A DNA stretch of 64,000 nucleotides from Roseiarcus sp963824475 (GCA_963824475.1 CAWGPR010000008.1:186001-250000); one strand, 5' to 3'. Positions 53,577 to 63,318 are shown, counted from the stretch's first letter. Translations and numbers: made by a program. Notes: generated from the letters alone by a model not told the origin.

Positions 53577-55342
53577 TCATGACCCAGAAGCGCAAGATCG
53601 ACGTGATCGTCGTTGGCGCCGGCGCATCCGGCGCGATCGTAGCGGCGGAACTCGCGCAGAACGGCGTCCATGTCGTCTGCATGGACAAGGGCCCGCACTA
53701 TTCGGAAGAAGATTTCCAGCTCAAGTTCGACGAGATCCGCTACTACGCGCGCGGCGCGATCGTGCCGCATATGAGCACCGATCCGATGACTTGGCGCGAG
53801 CGCGAAGGCGAGAAAGCTGCGCTACTGCCATGGGTCGACGGACCGCTCGGCACGGCCAATCCGCTGCACCTGCCGCCGTCGCTTGGCACGGGCGGCGGCT
53901 CGATCCACTGGGGCGGAGCTTGCTGGCGCTTCCGCGAAGCCGAATTCAAGATGCTGAGCCTCATTGAAGATCGTCTCGGCAAGAAAGCGCTGCCGGAAAA
54001 CCATACGCTTGTCGACTGGCCCGTCGGCTACGACGACCTTGAGCCCTATTACGACAGGGTCGAATGGGAGCTTGGCATCTCGGGTCGCGGCAGCAATATC
54101 GTCGACAGCAGCGGGCCAGGCGACAACTTGTGGGAAGCGCCTCGCGCTCGCGACTATCCGATGCCCCCTCTAAGGCAAGGCCCGGCGGACCAGCGTTTCT
54201 CAGACGCTTGCAAACGTCTGGGCTTCCACCCGTTCCGAACGGCTGCCGCCATTGCTTCCGAGCCGTTCAAGGGTCGCTCTGGCTGCACGTACTGTGGCTA
54301 CTGTCATGGCTATCCGTGTCATGTGAACGCCAAGACCTCGACTCACGTCGCCTCGCTGCCTGCGGGACTGGCAAGCGGCAACCTCGAGATCATGGAGTTC
54401 TGCCGCGTCTACAAGGTGAACCGCACGAGCGATGGGAAGCGCGTGGTGGGCGTTTCCTATTTCGATCCTCAAGGGCACGCGAAGGAGCTCGAGGCCGACC
54501 GCGTCGTGCTGGCGTGCTACGCGCTCGAGAATGCGCGCCTGATGCTCGCCTCCCGCGTCAACAAGAGCGGCGAGGTCGGCAAACATCTCACCACGCACGC
54601 CTTCGGCTTCTTCATGGGGCTCACGCCGGACTCCGCCAATCCCTATATGGGGCCGCTTGTCGCTTCGACGGCGATCGAGGATTTCAGCGGCGAACTCGTC
54701 CACGATTACGATCCAACGGTGCTATGGGGCGCGCCGATCATAAGCTGGTCGGGGGATTTTCAGCCGCTGGAGATTGCTCACGCTATGCCTGCCGACGCGC
54801 CGCGCTGGGGAAAGGGATGGCGCAACTGGATGCGCGACAATTACACGCACATCACCTCCATGTATTCCCAGACGGCAAACATCCCGACCACCGAGACCTA
54901 TGTTGACCTTGATCCTGACCGCAAGGATCAGTTCGGGCAGCCTGCATTGCGAATGACGCACGGTTGGGGCGAGGCCGACCAGCGCGGTGTGGCTTTCCTT
55001 CTCGAGCAGAAGCGCAAGATCGCGAGGGAAATGGGCCTGACTTACTGGTGGGAAGAGACGACCGCGCCGAAATACCATCTCTCAACTCACGAATGCGGCA
55101 CGCACCGAATGGGCGAGGATCCGGCAAAGTCGGTCGTAGACATCTTCGGGAAGTCGCACGAGTGCGCCAATCTCTACGTCATTGGCGGCGGCCAGTTCCC
55201 CACCTATCACGGCTACAATCCGACCCAGACCATCCAGGCGCTAGCTTATATGACGGCGGATCAGATGCTGGATCGGCCGATGATGACATCGGCTGTGGCA
55301 AAGAATTCGGCGCGCGCGCAGCCGGCGACGGCGGGCTCGTGA
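53573..55342 (+). CDS. GMC-family oxidoreductase, gluconate 2-dehydrogenase large-subunit type
   Basis: A 589-residue FAD-dependent dehydrogenase. The N-terminal dinucleotide fold is VIVVGAGASGAIVAAELA with the ribose-binding Asp in VVCMDKG. GMC features follow: LGTGGGSIHWGGACWRF, a cysteine-rich GCTYCGYCHGYPCH, and the C-terminal catalytic HECGTHRMG with GGGQFPTYHGYNPTQTIQAL. Relatives oxidise sugar acids or sugars and pass electrons to a cytochrome. No signal peptide is visible and no cytochrome gene adjoins it, so location and electron acceptor are unclear. The start is GTG 53573 (overlapping the previous stop) or ATG 53579. Confidence 0.92.
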   Translation: MIMTQKRKIDVIVVGAGASGAIVAAELAQNGVHVVCMDKGPHYSEEDFQLKFDEIRYYARGAIVPHMSTDPMTWREREGEKAALLPWVDGPLGTANPLHLPPSLGTGGGSIHWGGACWRFREAEFKMLSLIEDRLGKKALPENHTLVDWPVGYDDLEPYYDRVEWELGISGRGSNIVDSSGPGDNLWEAPRARDYPMPPLRQGPADQRFSDACKRLGFHPFRTAAAIASEPFKGRSGCTYCGYCHGYPCHVNAKTSTHVASLPAGLASGNLEIMEFCRVYKVNRTSDGKRVVGVSYFDPQGHAKELEADRVVLACYALENARLMLASRVNKSGEVGKHLTTHAFGFFMGLTPDSANPYMGPLVASTAIEDFSGELVHDYDPTVLWGAPIISWSGDFQPLEIAHAMPADAPRWGKGWRNWMRDNYTHITSMYSQTANIPTTETYVDLDPDRKDQFGQPALRMTHGWGEADQRGVAFLLEQKRKIAREMGLTYWWEETTAPKYHLSTHECGTHRMGEDPAKSVVDIFGKSHECANLYVIGGGQFPTYHGYNPTQTIQALAYMTADQMLDRPMMTSAVAKNSARAQPATAGS

Positions 55343-56907
55343 AGATGGAGGCCGATCCGCAAGCGCCTGCCCGCGCAGGGTCGGCCGATCCCCCCCTAGA
55401 ACTGCAAGTCGCAGGCGTGACGAAGAGCTATATCGGCGTCCAGGCTCTGAAGGCCGTCGACCTCAACGTGCGGCGAGGCAGCATTCACGCTCTCGCGGGG
55501 CAGAACGGGGCGGGAAAGTCGACGCTGGTGAAAATCCTGTCGGGCGCCGAGGCGCCGGACAGCGGATCGATCGTTCTGGGCGGACAGCCTTTGCATTGCC
55601 GTAGCCCTCAGGACGCCCAGGATGCCGGAATCCAGACGATTTATCAGGAACTCAGCCTGGTCCCACAACTGTCTGTCGCCGAGAACATCTTCCTGGGCAG
55701 CCTTCCGCGTAAGGCGTTTCCTCGCATCGTCGACTGGCCGGAAATGATCCTGCGTTCCCGCGAGGCTCTCGCGCGGATCGGCTACGAACTCGATGTGCGC
55801 AGGCCGGTTGGCGAGTTTTCCGTCGCCGAACAGCAGGCAGTCGAGCTGGCCAAGGCTTTGCGCAAGCGCGCCCGTTTGATCCTCCTCGATGAACCGACTT
55901 CGACCCTGCCGCAACCCGATGTGAAGCGCCTGTTCGAGGTGCTGCGCAAGCTCGCCGATGATGGGGTTTCGCTGCTCTACATTTCGCACCGCATGGAAGA
56001 GCTCTATGCCCTGTGCGACCATGTGACGGTGCTGCGCGACGGGCGCAACGCGGCCGATTTCGCCATAGACGACAGCCGCCCGGCCGACGTCGTGTCGGCG
56101 ATGGTGGGTAAAAGCCTCAAAGGCTCTCTCTCGGAGGCCGCAATCAGCGGCGAGCGCAGCCCGCGTCTCGGATCGGGGAGGACGGAGCGCATTCTTCTCA
56201 GCGCCAAAGGATTGTCGGAGGAGGGCAAGGTCGAGAATGTCGATATCCACGTTTGCGAGCGCGAGGTGCTCGGCGTTGCGGGGTTGGTCGGCAGCGGACA
56301 GTCGGAATTGGTCGGTCTTCTCGCCGGCGCCCGAACGCCAAGCGGTGGAACGATCGCTTTCGAAGGAAAATCGGTGCGCTTCCAGTCGCCGCGCGACGCG
56401 ATCCGGCTCGGTGTGGGACTTTTGCCGCAGGACCGCAAGGCGCAAGGCTTCGTTCCGGACATGTCGGTCGCGGGGAACATCTCGCTCGCGAGCCTGCCGA
56501 TGTTCTCGCAGTTCTCGGTCCTGAACGAGCGCAAACAGAACGACGCGGCCCGTGCGCTCGCATCGCGTCTCGGGATGCGGATTTTCGGCGTCGAGCAGCC
56601 GATGAAAACGTTGAGCGGCGGAACGCAGCAAAAGGGTATTCTCGCGCGATGGCTCGTCCGTTCGGCGCGGCTTCTTATCTGCGACGAGCCGACGCGAGGC
56701 GTCGACGTTGGCGCGAAGGAAGACATGTACGAGCTGATCCGCGACTTCGCTCGTTCGGGTGGCACGGTGATCATCGCGAGCTCGGAAATCTCGGAAACAA
56801 TGATGTGCGATCGCGTCCTCGTCATGGCCAAGGGGCGGGTCGTCGCCGAGCTCGATCATGATGAGATCGATCCGCACGGCGAAGCCATCATCGCCAAGTG
56901 CGGATGA
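55339..56907 (+). CDS. Ribose-type ABC transporter ATPase (two ATPase domains)
   Basis: A 522-residue RbsA-like ATPase. Domain 1 has Walker A GQNGAGKST, the degenerate signature FSVAEQQAVELAKAL and Walker B LILLDEPTSTL. Domain 2 has GLVGSGQSELVGLL, the signature LSGGTQQKGILARWL and LLICDEPTRGVDVG. The GTG at 55339 overlaps the GMC stop (GTGA); an ATG at 55345 is the alternative. It should power uptake with the 51.8-kb binding protein and the following permease. Confidence 0.92.
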   Translation: MKMEADPQAPARAGSADPPLELQVAGVTKSYIGVQALKAVDLNVRRGSIHALAGQNGAGKSTLVKILSGAEAPDSGSIVLGGQPLHCRSPQDAQDAGIQTIYQELSLVPQLSVAENIFLGSLPRKAFPRIVDWPEMILRSREALARIGYELDVRRPVGEFSVAEQQAVELAKALRKRARLILLDEPTSTLPQPDVKRLFEVLRKLADDGVSLLYISHRMEELYALCDHVTVLRDGRNAADFAIDDSRPADVVSAMVGKSLKGSLSEAAISGERSPRLGSGRTERILLSAKGLSEEGKVENVDIHVCEREVLGVAGLVGSGQSELVGLLAGARTPSGGTIAFEGKSVRFQSPRDAIRLGVGLLPQDRKAQGFVPDMSVAGNISLASLPMFSQFSVLNERKQNDAARALASRLGMRIFGVEQPMKTLSGGTQQKGILARWLVRSARLLICDEPTRGVDVGAKEDMYELIRDFARSGGTVIIASSEISETMMCDRVLVMAKGRVVAELDHDEIDPHGEAIIAKCG

Positions 56908-56956
56908 AGCCGGGAGAGCCGAAGGCGATAACGGAAACGCAATCGGGAGACCGCCC

Positions 56957-58013
56957 TTGAGCTCAAACTCCGAACATGCGGTTCACACCCTCGGACATCC
57001 CGCGGCGCGGGCGGACCTTCGCACGATCCTCAAGCGCGTTCTGGGCAAGAGCTATCTGTTCCTGGTGCTGCTGCTGATCATCATGGTCGGCCAAATCGTG
57101 TCGCCGAATTTCCTCAGCCTGCGCAACGCGAGCAACGTCGTCGCCTTTTCCTCGATCATCGCACTGCTGGCGGTTGGCCAGTTCTATGTCATCCTCACGG
57201 GTGGAATCGACCTGTCTGTGGGCGCGATTGTTGCCTTGTCGACCGTCATCGCGGCGCTACTGCTTAGGACCGACATGAATGCGATCCTTGCGTCCTTGCT
57301 GAACTCTTGCCGCCTGCGGGGTAGTCGGTCTTTGCAATGGGTTGATCATTGTCTGGCTCGGAATCACGCCGTTCATCGCGACTCTCGCCATGATGAGTAT
57401 GGTCCAGGGCTTCAGCTACATCATTCAGTCATCGAGCCTCATCGGAATCGACAACGATCTGTTCATCACCATGTTCTCCGACGGCCGCATCGCAGGAATT
57501 GCGACGCCGGTGGTCATTTTCGTCGTCATCACCGCGATCGCGTCCTTCTGCAGCCGCTACACGACTTTCGGGCGCCGGCTTTATGCGATCGGTGGCAACC
57601 GTGAGGCGGCGCGGCTCTCCGGCCTTCCCGTCAGCCGCGACCTCCTGGTGACATACGCCCTATCGGGTTTTCTCGCCGGGCTTGCAGGCCTTCTCGCGGC
57701 GGCCCAGCTGACCCAGGGCAGCTCGCTCATCGGCCGCGGATACGAGCTCGACGCGATCGCCGCCGTGGTCGTAGGCGGAGCTTCGCTCGTCGGCGGCAAA
57801 GGGGATCCGCTGAGCTCCGTGATCGGCGTGTTTGTCCTGTCGACGATTGTTAACATCATGAATTTGGTCGGCATTTCGTCGGAACCGCAGCTCGTGATCA
57901 AGGGCGCGGTCATCATCGCCGCGGTCTTCCTGTCGAGCGCCGGCGGAGTCGATCGGATCTCTAACTCCCTGGCGCGACTGACCAGCGGGAAAGACCCGGG
58001 ACTCGAGGGATGA
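56957..58013 (+). pseudogene. Ribose-type ABC transporter permease, frameshifted
   Basis: An RbsC-like permease read in two frames. The N-terminal part (TTG at 56957 after GGGAG) has SYLFLVLLLIIMVGQIVSP and the signature LTGGIDLSVGAIVALST. After LLRTDMNAILASLL, near 57303, homology moves one frame on and continues as LAACGVVGLCNGLIIVWLG, RLYAIGGNREAARLSG and LDAIAAVVVGGASLVGGKG to the stop at 58013. One extra base in CTGAACTCTTGCC explains the break. Restored length is about 350 residues. If real, this importer lacks its only permease. Confidence 0.85.
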
Positions 58014-58031
58014 GCGGCGGACAGGGCTCGC

Positions 58032-59066
58032 ATGACGGATGAACCAAACGCCAAGCGTCCGCAGAAGAGCCCCCGCATGATGGATGTAGCGCGACTAGCG
58101 GGCGTATCCCATCAGACCGTGTCGCGGGTGCTGAACGACAGTCCCGCGGTCGGGCCGGAGCTCACCTTGCGGGTGCAGGAAGCAATCCAGCTCCTAGGCT
58201 ATAAGCGCAATCCGGCCGCACGCGCGCTCGCTTCACGCCGTTCGATGAATCTCGGCGTCATCAGCTTTGGCATCTCGCTCTACGGTCCATCGCTGACGTT
58301 GTTCGGAATCGCCGAGGCGGCTCGGCAATCGGGATACACGACGAGCCTGATCACGCTGGCTGACTTCGAGCGGGAGGCGGTGCGGGCGGCTTTCGATCAT
58401 CTCGAGGAAGTCTCGGTCGACGGGGTAATCGCGGTGGCCCCGGTTCAGGGGGCCTTGGACGTGATCCGGGGTCTCGCAGACGATCTTCCTCTGATTACGT
58501 TCGAACCGGGCGTGGTGGGCAAGGAAACAAGCGCTGCGATCGACGAGGTCCTTGGCGCCCGTCTCGCGACACGACATCTTCTTGACCTCGGTCATGAGAC
58601 GGTCTGGCATATAAGCGGGCCGGAGGGCTGGCTCGGAACCGACGCGAGAATCAAAGGTTGGCGGCAGGAGCTGGCTGCAAGCCGTCGGGTCGCGCACGAG
58701 ATCGTGGCGGGAGAGGATTGGAGTTCGGCCGCGGGCTATCAGGCGGGACGCAGGGTAGCGGCCAACCGGGAGATCACGGCTGTCTTCGTCGCCAATGACC
58801 AGATGTCATTGGGCGTCCTGCACTCTCTGCATGAGGCGCGCTTACGTGTTCCAGAGGACGTTAGCGTCATCGGGTTCGATGATATTCCCGAAGCCTCGCA
58901 CTTTTTGCCCCCGCTGACGACCGTGCGCCTCGATTTCGACGCCGTCGGCCGGGCGTGCGTGGCGATGCTCATCAACACCATTCAGGGCAAGGCTTCGAAG
59001 GATGCCGTTCTACCGCCGCCGAAACTGATCATGCGCGCCAGCGCCGCGCCTCCGCGTCGAGCTTAG
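58032..59066 (+). CDS. LacI-family transcriptional regulator
   Basis: A 344-residue LacI-type repressor. The helix-turn-helix is near residues 16-38 (MMDVARLAGVSHQTVSRVLN) with the hinge region NPAARALASRRS, followed by a type-I sugar-binding domain (LGVISFGISLYG, TAVFVANDQMSLGVLHSL, EDVSVIGFDDIPEASHFLPP). It lies within the forward operon, 18 bp after the permease. It is the obvious candidate to bind the two GCGC-centred palindromes at 49.0 and 50.5 kb and to respond to the imported compound. Confidence 0.93.
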   Translation: MTDEPNAKRPQKSPRMMDVARLAGVSHQTVSRVLNDSPAVGPELTLRVQEAIQLLGYKRNPAARALASRRSMNLGVISFGISLYGPSLTLFGIAEAARQSGYTTSLITLADFEREAVRAAFDHLEEVSVDGVIAVAPVQGALDVIRGLADDLPLITFEPGVVGKETSAAIDEVLGARLATRHLLDLGHETVWHISGPEGWLGTDARIKGWRQELAASRRVAHEIVAGEDWSSAAGYQAGRRVAANREITAVFVANDQMSLGVLHSLHEARLRVPEDVSVIGFDDIPEASHFLPPLTTVRLDFDAVGRACVAMLINTIQGKASKDAVLPPPKLIMRASAAPPRRA

Positions 59067-59153
59067 GCTCGTTTCCTCATTTCGTAGTCCCCCCGAGAGC
59101 CGATTGGGTTTCGGCAGTTAAACGTTTGTCTCGAAGGACCACAAGGAGCTCAC

Positions 59154-60095
59154 ATGCACACGCGCACTTTAGGTAAAACCGGCCTCAAGGTCACGTCAGT
59201 CTGCGTCGGTACAAGCGCGTTAGGCAGTTTCCCTGGGCAGTATGGCTACGAGGTGAGCACAGAGCAGGCGCTCGCAACGTTGCGGGCGACCTTCGAAGGA
59301 CCGTTCAACTTCATCGACACTTCGAACGAGTACGGCAACGGGGGCGATAGCGAGCGCCGCATCGGCAAAGCTATCGCGGAGCGAGGCGGGTTGCCGTCGG
59401 GGTTTGTTCTCGCGACAAAGGTTGACCCGCCTGTCGGTTCGACCGACTTCTCGGGCGACCGTGTGAGAAAATCCGTTGCCGAGAGCCTTGAACGGCTCGG
59501 CCTCGATCGCCTGCAAGTCGTCTATCTGCACGATCCGGAAAAGATTAGCTTCGAGGCCGGTATGGCGACAGGCGGGCCTGTCGAAGCCATGGTCAGGCTG
59601 CGCGACGAGGGTGTGATCGAGCATATCGGTGTCGCCGGCGGCCCGATCGACCTTATGCTGCGGTACCTCGCCACCGATCAATTTGAGGCCGTCATCAGTC
59701 ACAATCGATACACCCTCGTGGACCAATCGGCGGAGCCTCTGATCGAACAGGCGCGTCGTCGCAATGTCGCCTTCGTCAACGCCGCTCCGTTCGGCGGCGG
59801 CATGTTGGTCAAGGGTCCCGACTTGCAGCCGAAATATTGCTATGCACCGGCGAGCCAGGCGATCATTTCGCGCGTCCGCGAGATGGAGCGTCTCTGCAAA
59901 GCGCGCAATGTGCCGCTTGCCGCCGCCGCCCTTCAATACTCCCTTCGAGACGAAAGGATCGTTTCCACAATTGTCGGCATGTCGGAGCCTAGCAGGATCG
60001 CGCAGACCGTCGACCTGGCTAACCGGCTGATTCCGGACGACCTGTGGGCCGATTTGAAGAAACTTGCGGCCGAGGACGCGCGGGGTGCTTTCTGA
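59154..60095 (+). CDS. Aldo/keto reductase
   Basis: A 313-residue aldo/keto reductase of the aldose/fucose dehydrogenase-like branch. The catalytic tetrad is visible: Asp and Tyr in FIDTSNEYGNG, Lys in LATKVDPP, and His in VYLHDPE. The NADP-binding C-terminal region has AAPFGGGML and VGMSEPSRIAQTV. AAGGAGCTC precedes the ATG. As last gene of the forward operon it may interconvert a sugar lactone or aldose with the GMC enzyme's product (inference). Confidence 0.92.
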   Translation: MHTRTLGKTGLKVTSVCVGTSALGSFPGQYGYEVSTEQALATLRATFEGPFNFIDTSNEYGNGGDSERRIGKAIAERGGLPSGFVLATKVDPPVGSTDFSGDRVRKSVAESLERLGLDRLQVVYLHDPEKISFEAGMATGGPVEAMVRLRDEGVIEHIGVAGGPIDLMLRYLATDQFEAVISHNRYTLVDQSAEPLIEQARRRNVAFVNAAPFGGGMLVKGPDLQPKYCYAPASQAIISRVREMERLCKARNVPLAAAALQYSLRDERIVSTIVGMSEPSRIAQTVDLANRLIPDDLWADLKKLAAEDARGAF

Positions 60096-60356
60096 GTAGG
60101 CGCCGATTACAAGGCTGAATGCTTAATTCGCTCATTTTGTGCTCTGGCCGATTCGCGGCGAGCAGAATGCCGATTCCACTGCCAAGGCCTCTACGAGCTT
60201 TGCTGCTAGTGTCCTGATTCGGAAGTTCTGCGTATTACCGCCTCGTCCTGAGGCGCCGGAGCTATGGCCGAAAGTTGGTGAGGGCGTGAATCGGGGAAGG
60301 CGGCATATCGTGGGGGTGTTCGAGCCTCCACTTCTCCACCGAAGGAGCGATATGCC
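60096..60356. other. Short intergenic region, likely left flank of an IS256 copy
   Basis: An inverted pair GGCATATCG (60301-60309) and CGATATGCC (60348-60356) lies directly before the IS256 transposase start. It may be part of the element's left end or leader. A long reverse-strand frame over this region and the transposase is a shadow. Confidence 0.4.
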
Positions 60357-61384
60357 GTGTTCAATGATAACGTTGTCAAACTCGTTCAGCCAGGGATTTT
60401 GACCGACCGGCTGACCGAGGTTCTGCGCGATGGCGCGCGGGCGCTTTTGACCCAGGCGGTCGAAGCGGAAGTGTCCGAGTTTCTGGCCGCGATCGCTGAT
60501 CTGAAGACCGACGACGGCTGCCGGCGCGTCGTGCGAGACGGGCATCTGCCCGAGCGCCAGATCATGAGTGGCATCGGGCCTGTGGCGGTGCGCCAGCCGC
60601 GTGTGCGCGACCGGGAGGCGGGCGCCGACGATTCGGCGCGCATCCGCTTCACCCCGGCAATCCTGCCGCCCTACGCCCGGCGTTCGAAGAGCCTCGATAC
60701 ACTGATCCCGATCCTCTATCTGAAAGGCGTATCGACCGGCGACTTCGCGCCGGCGCTGGCCGCCTTGCTCGGCAAGGACGCTGCTGGCTTGTCGGCCACG
60801 ACCATCGCGCGGCTGAAGGAGGTCTGGACCGACGAACACAAGCGATGGAGCGAGCGCGACCTGTCGGCCAAAAGCTACGTCTACGTCTCGGCCGACGGCG
60901 TCTACCTGCAGGCGCGTCTGGAGGACGAGGCGCAAAGCATCCTGGTCATCATCGGCGTCACTCCGGAGGGCAAGAAGGAGCTGATCGGCTTTGTCGACGG
61001 CGCGCGCGAGAGCGCTCACGACTGGCGCGCCCTGCTGCTCGATCTCAAGCGCCGGGGTCTGTCGATGGCGCGCTCGGCTTCTGGAAAGCGATTGGCGAGC
61101 TCTGGCCCAAGACCGGGGAGCAACGATGCTGGGTGCATAAGACCGCCAACATCCTCAACAAGCTGCCCAAGAGCCAGCAGCCCAAGGCCAAGCGCATGCT
61201 GCAGGACATCTGGATGGCCGAAACGAGGAAGGACGCCGAGGCGGCGTTCGACGTCTTCGTCGAGACCTATGGGGGCAAGGACGAGAAGGCCGCCGAATGC
61301 CTGAAGAAGGACCGGGGCCCGCTGCTCGCCTTCTACGACTTCCCGGCCGAACATTGGAAACACCTGCGCACGTCGGATGAGATC
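60357..61384 (+). pseudogene. IS256-family (mutator) transposase, deleted and truncated
   Basis: The N-terminal half is intact: VVRDGHLPERQIMSGIGPVA, SLDTLIPILYLKGVSTGDF, YVYVSADGVYLQARLE and the second catalytic region LIGFVDGARESAHDWRALL. At about 61065 a deletion of roughly 23-25 bp joins LKRRGLS to DGALGFWKAIGELWP in another frame. The C-terminal part (CWVHKTANILNKLP, FYDFPAEHWKHLRTS) stops matching near 61384, before the conserved IESTFATVR Glu region. The element is dead. The 170 bp after it (to 61557) hold nothing recognisable. Confidence 0.88.
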
Positions 61385-61557
61385 GACAAGCAGTTTTTGC
61401 GCCAGCGTGCTATTTATGGGGAGCGCGAGCGACCTCGGGGCGAAGCGCGGCGTGTCGGCTGCAAGCGCCGCCAGGCGTCCTATTCGTTCCTTGCCGGTTT
61501 GAGGCGCTCGCGCACCTGGCCTTTCGGCGGGCGTGGACGCGAGGCTTCGACAAAGTG

Positions 61558-62717
61558 CTAGTAGCTCTTTTGCGCCTGCTCGGCGACGCGCATCTCACGG
61601 TTTCGGAGTTCCTTGACATTATAGGCGTAGGCGGGGCCGCGGCTGTTCCCCTTCTTTCGCGGCTTACCGGCCTGCAACTCCATGCCGCGCATCTTGTGGG
61701 CCACCAGACTGGGGCGCGCCCAAAGGTAGTCGGTCTCTTTCGTCAGCATATGCCAGACAAGCACCGCGAGTTTACGCGCGACGGCGACAGCTGCAACCTG
61801 ATGACCACGCTTTGCACGGATACGGACGAAAAACGCATGCAATGGGCCGGGGTCTTGGCCGCCGCCCAAGCGGCCTCCACCAGCATGGCGCGTGCGTGGC
61901 TACGTCCCACCTTGCTGATGCGGCCATGATGGGCAGGCCCGAGCCCCGACTGGCGCACGCGCGGGTTCAGGCCAAAATAGCTCACCAGTTTCTGTGGACT
62001 CTTGAAGCGGGCGATGTTGCCGACCGCTGCGACGAGCCCCGCGGCCACTGTGAGATTAACGCCCGTGATTGTCAGCAGCCGGTTGATCGCCCCGTCATCT
62101 AGGGCGCCTTCGGCGATCTCCCGATCCAGCACCTCGAGATCATCGCTTAGCCGGTCCAGTTCCCGGATATGGCGCTCAATTGCGGCACGCTCATCGTCGG
62201 GCAAGGGCTGTCGGGCCAGCCAAGCGCGACCGAGACGCCCGAACAGATCGGCATGAGGGCACTTGGGGATCAGATGAGCATAGAGGATCGCGTGCACTTC
62301 GTTCTTGATCCGCGTACGATGACGGACAAGCTGATAACGCCGCGCGTTCAACCGGCGATTACGCTCAGTGGCCGCATCCGGCATCCAAACCTCTGGCAGG
62401 TAGCCGGCGGCATAGAGGTTGGCCAGTGTGCCGGCGTCGATCTTGTCGGTCTTCACATGGGCGTGCGCGATTGCTTTCACCTGGAGCGGGTTGGCGATCA
62501 CCACGCGCTTAACGAATGGCGACAGCACCCGAGACACGGCCATGCAGTTGCCGGTCGCCTCAATCACCACCTCGTCTGTCGCCAGAAGGCTTTTGCCGAA
62601 GCCTTCCAACGCCGTTCGAGTCATATCGACACGAGCTGCCCGTCGAAGCCGACCTTCCTCCCAGAAAACCACCTCGCCGAAGGTTCGGTGGGTATCTATC
62701 CCGATTACACGTCGCAT
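61558..62717 (-). pseudogene. IS110-family transposase, frameshifted
   Basis: An IS110-type DEDD recombinase: VIGIDTHRTFGEVVFWEEG, VVIEATGNCMAV, HVKTDKIDAGTLANLYAAGY, LTITGVNLTVAAGLVAAVG, LVSYFGLNPRVRQSGLGP and GRSHARAMLVEAAWAA. Near 61850 the reading passes from the main frame (ending 61743) into the frame that continues with LHAFFVRIRAKRGHQVAAVA to 61558; one C is missing in a CCC run. It belongs to a different IS110 branch from the copy at 35.6 kb. With a frameshift late in the Tnp20 domain it is probably inactive. Confidence 0.85.
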
Positions 62718-63025
62718 GCGCGCCTCCTATTCGTTCAAAAGGACGGGAGCGGCGGGCTACACGACAACTACGGATTCGCGCTCGCGGCGCAACCGGGCGA
62801 GTCGCAGAGGCGGCCAACTACTAACACGAGCTCGCAGCTCAACGTACGAGATCGGCCTGCCCGCACCTTCGTGCTCCCGGCGCCTCTGTCCCGGCGATGG
62901 CGTGGTCGCGGTGGCCGAAGAAGACGCGCCGCCCTTGCTCCGCGCCGGATTTGCTCGGGGGTAAACGGGACTCGGCACGCCCATGAAATTCCCGACTTTG
63001 TCGATCCCTACGCCCGCGATGGGCC
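62718..63025. other. Mosaic non-coding DNA next to the IS110 remnant
   Basis: About 300 bp upstream of the IS110 transposase start. It may include that element's left end, but I find no gene and no clear repeat. Short open frames on both strands are low-complexity. Confidence 0.3.
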
Positions 63026-63053
63026 ATCGGTTCGAATCCCCTCAGCTCCACCA
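63026..63053 (+). other. tmRNA/tRNA-like 3' end, possible attachment-site remnant
   Basis: TTCGAAT (63031-63037) has the form of a T-loop, and CAGCTCCACCA (63043-63053) is a complete 3' acceptor strand with A73 and CCA, identical to the usual tmRNA 3' terminus. The T-stem is imperfect (only 52-62, 53-61 and 49-65 pair), and no 5' partner lies just upstream, so this is not a functional gene. tRNA and tmRNA 3' ends are common integration sites, which would fit a displaced att repeat. Confidence 0.4.
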
Positions 63054-63090
63054 GGAAGTCCGGGTGAACTGAGGTGGTTTCCTCGGCCGC

Positions 63091-63150
63091 GCCGATCTGC
63101 TCATTCTCGACGACTTCGGCCTCGAACCCCTCGACGCCGGCGCTCGTCAG
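63091..63150 (+). pseudogene. IS21 IstB ATPase fragment
   Basis: Twenty codons reading ADLLILDDFGLEPLDAGARQ, the Walker B region of IS21-family helper ATPases (IstB). Nothing of the rest of istB or istA is present on either side. It ends where the IS630 remnant begins. Confidence 0.65.
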
Positions 63151-63318
63151 CGGAGGCGGTTCGCTGATCTTTGGGAGCGCTTGGACGCGTGCCGCGCTTG
63201 GCCCAACGGCGGGTGATCTTGTCCTTCTGGCCGACGCGCGCCTCATCGGCGAACCAGACCTCTATGGCCTCGCGAGCGACGCCGTTCTCGCGCGCGATCT
63301 CGTCCAGGCGCGCGGGGA
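63150..63318 (-). pseudogene. IS630 transposase fragment
   Basis: A reverse-strand fragment of about 55 codons with the start of an IS630 DDE domain: RLDEIARENGV, EAIEVWFADEARVGQKDKIT, RRWAKRGTRPSAPKDQRT. It is cut on both sides and not related closely to the IS630 copy at 18.6 kb. Confidence 0.75.

Noticed and set aside
60132..61019. A 295-codon reverse-strand open frame
   Set aside because: Antisense to the IS256 transposase, with no recognisable motifs.
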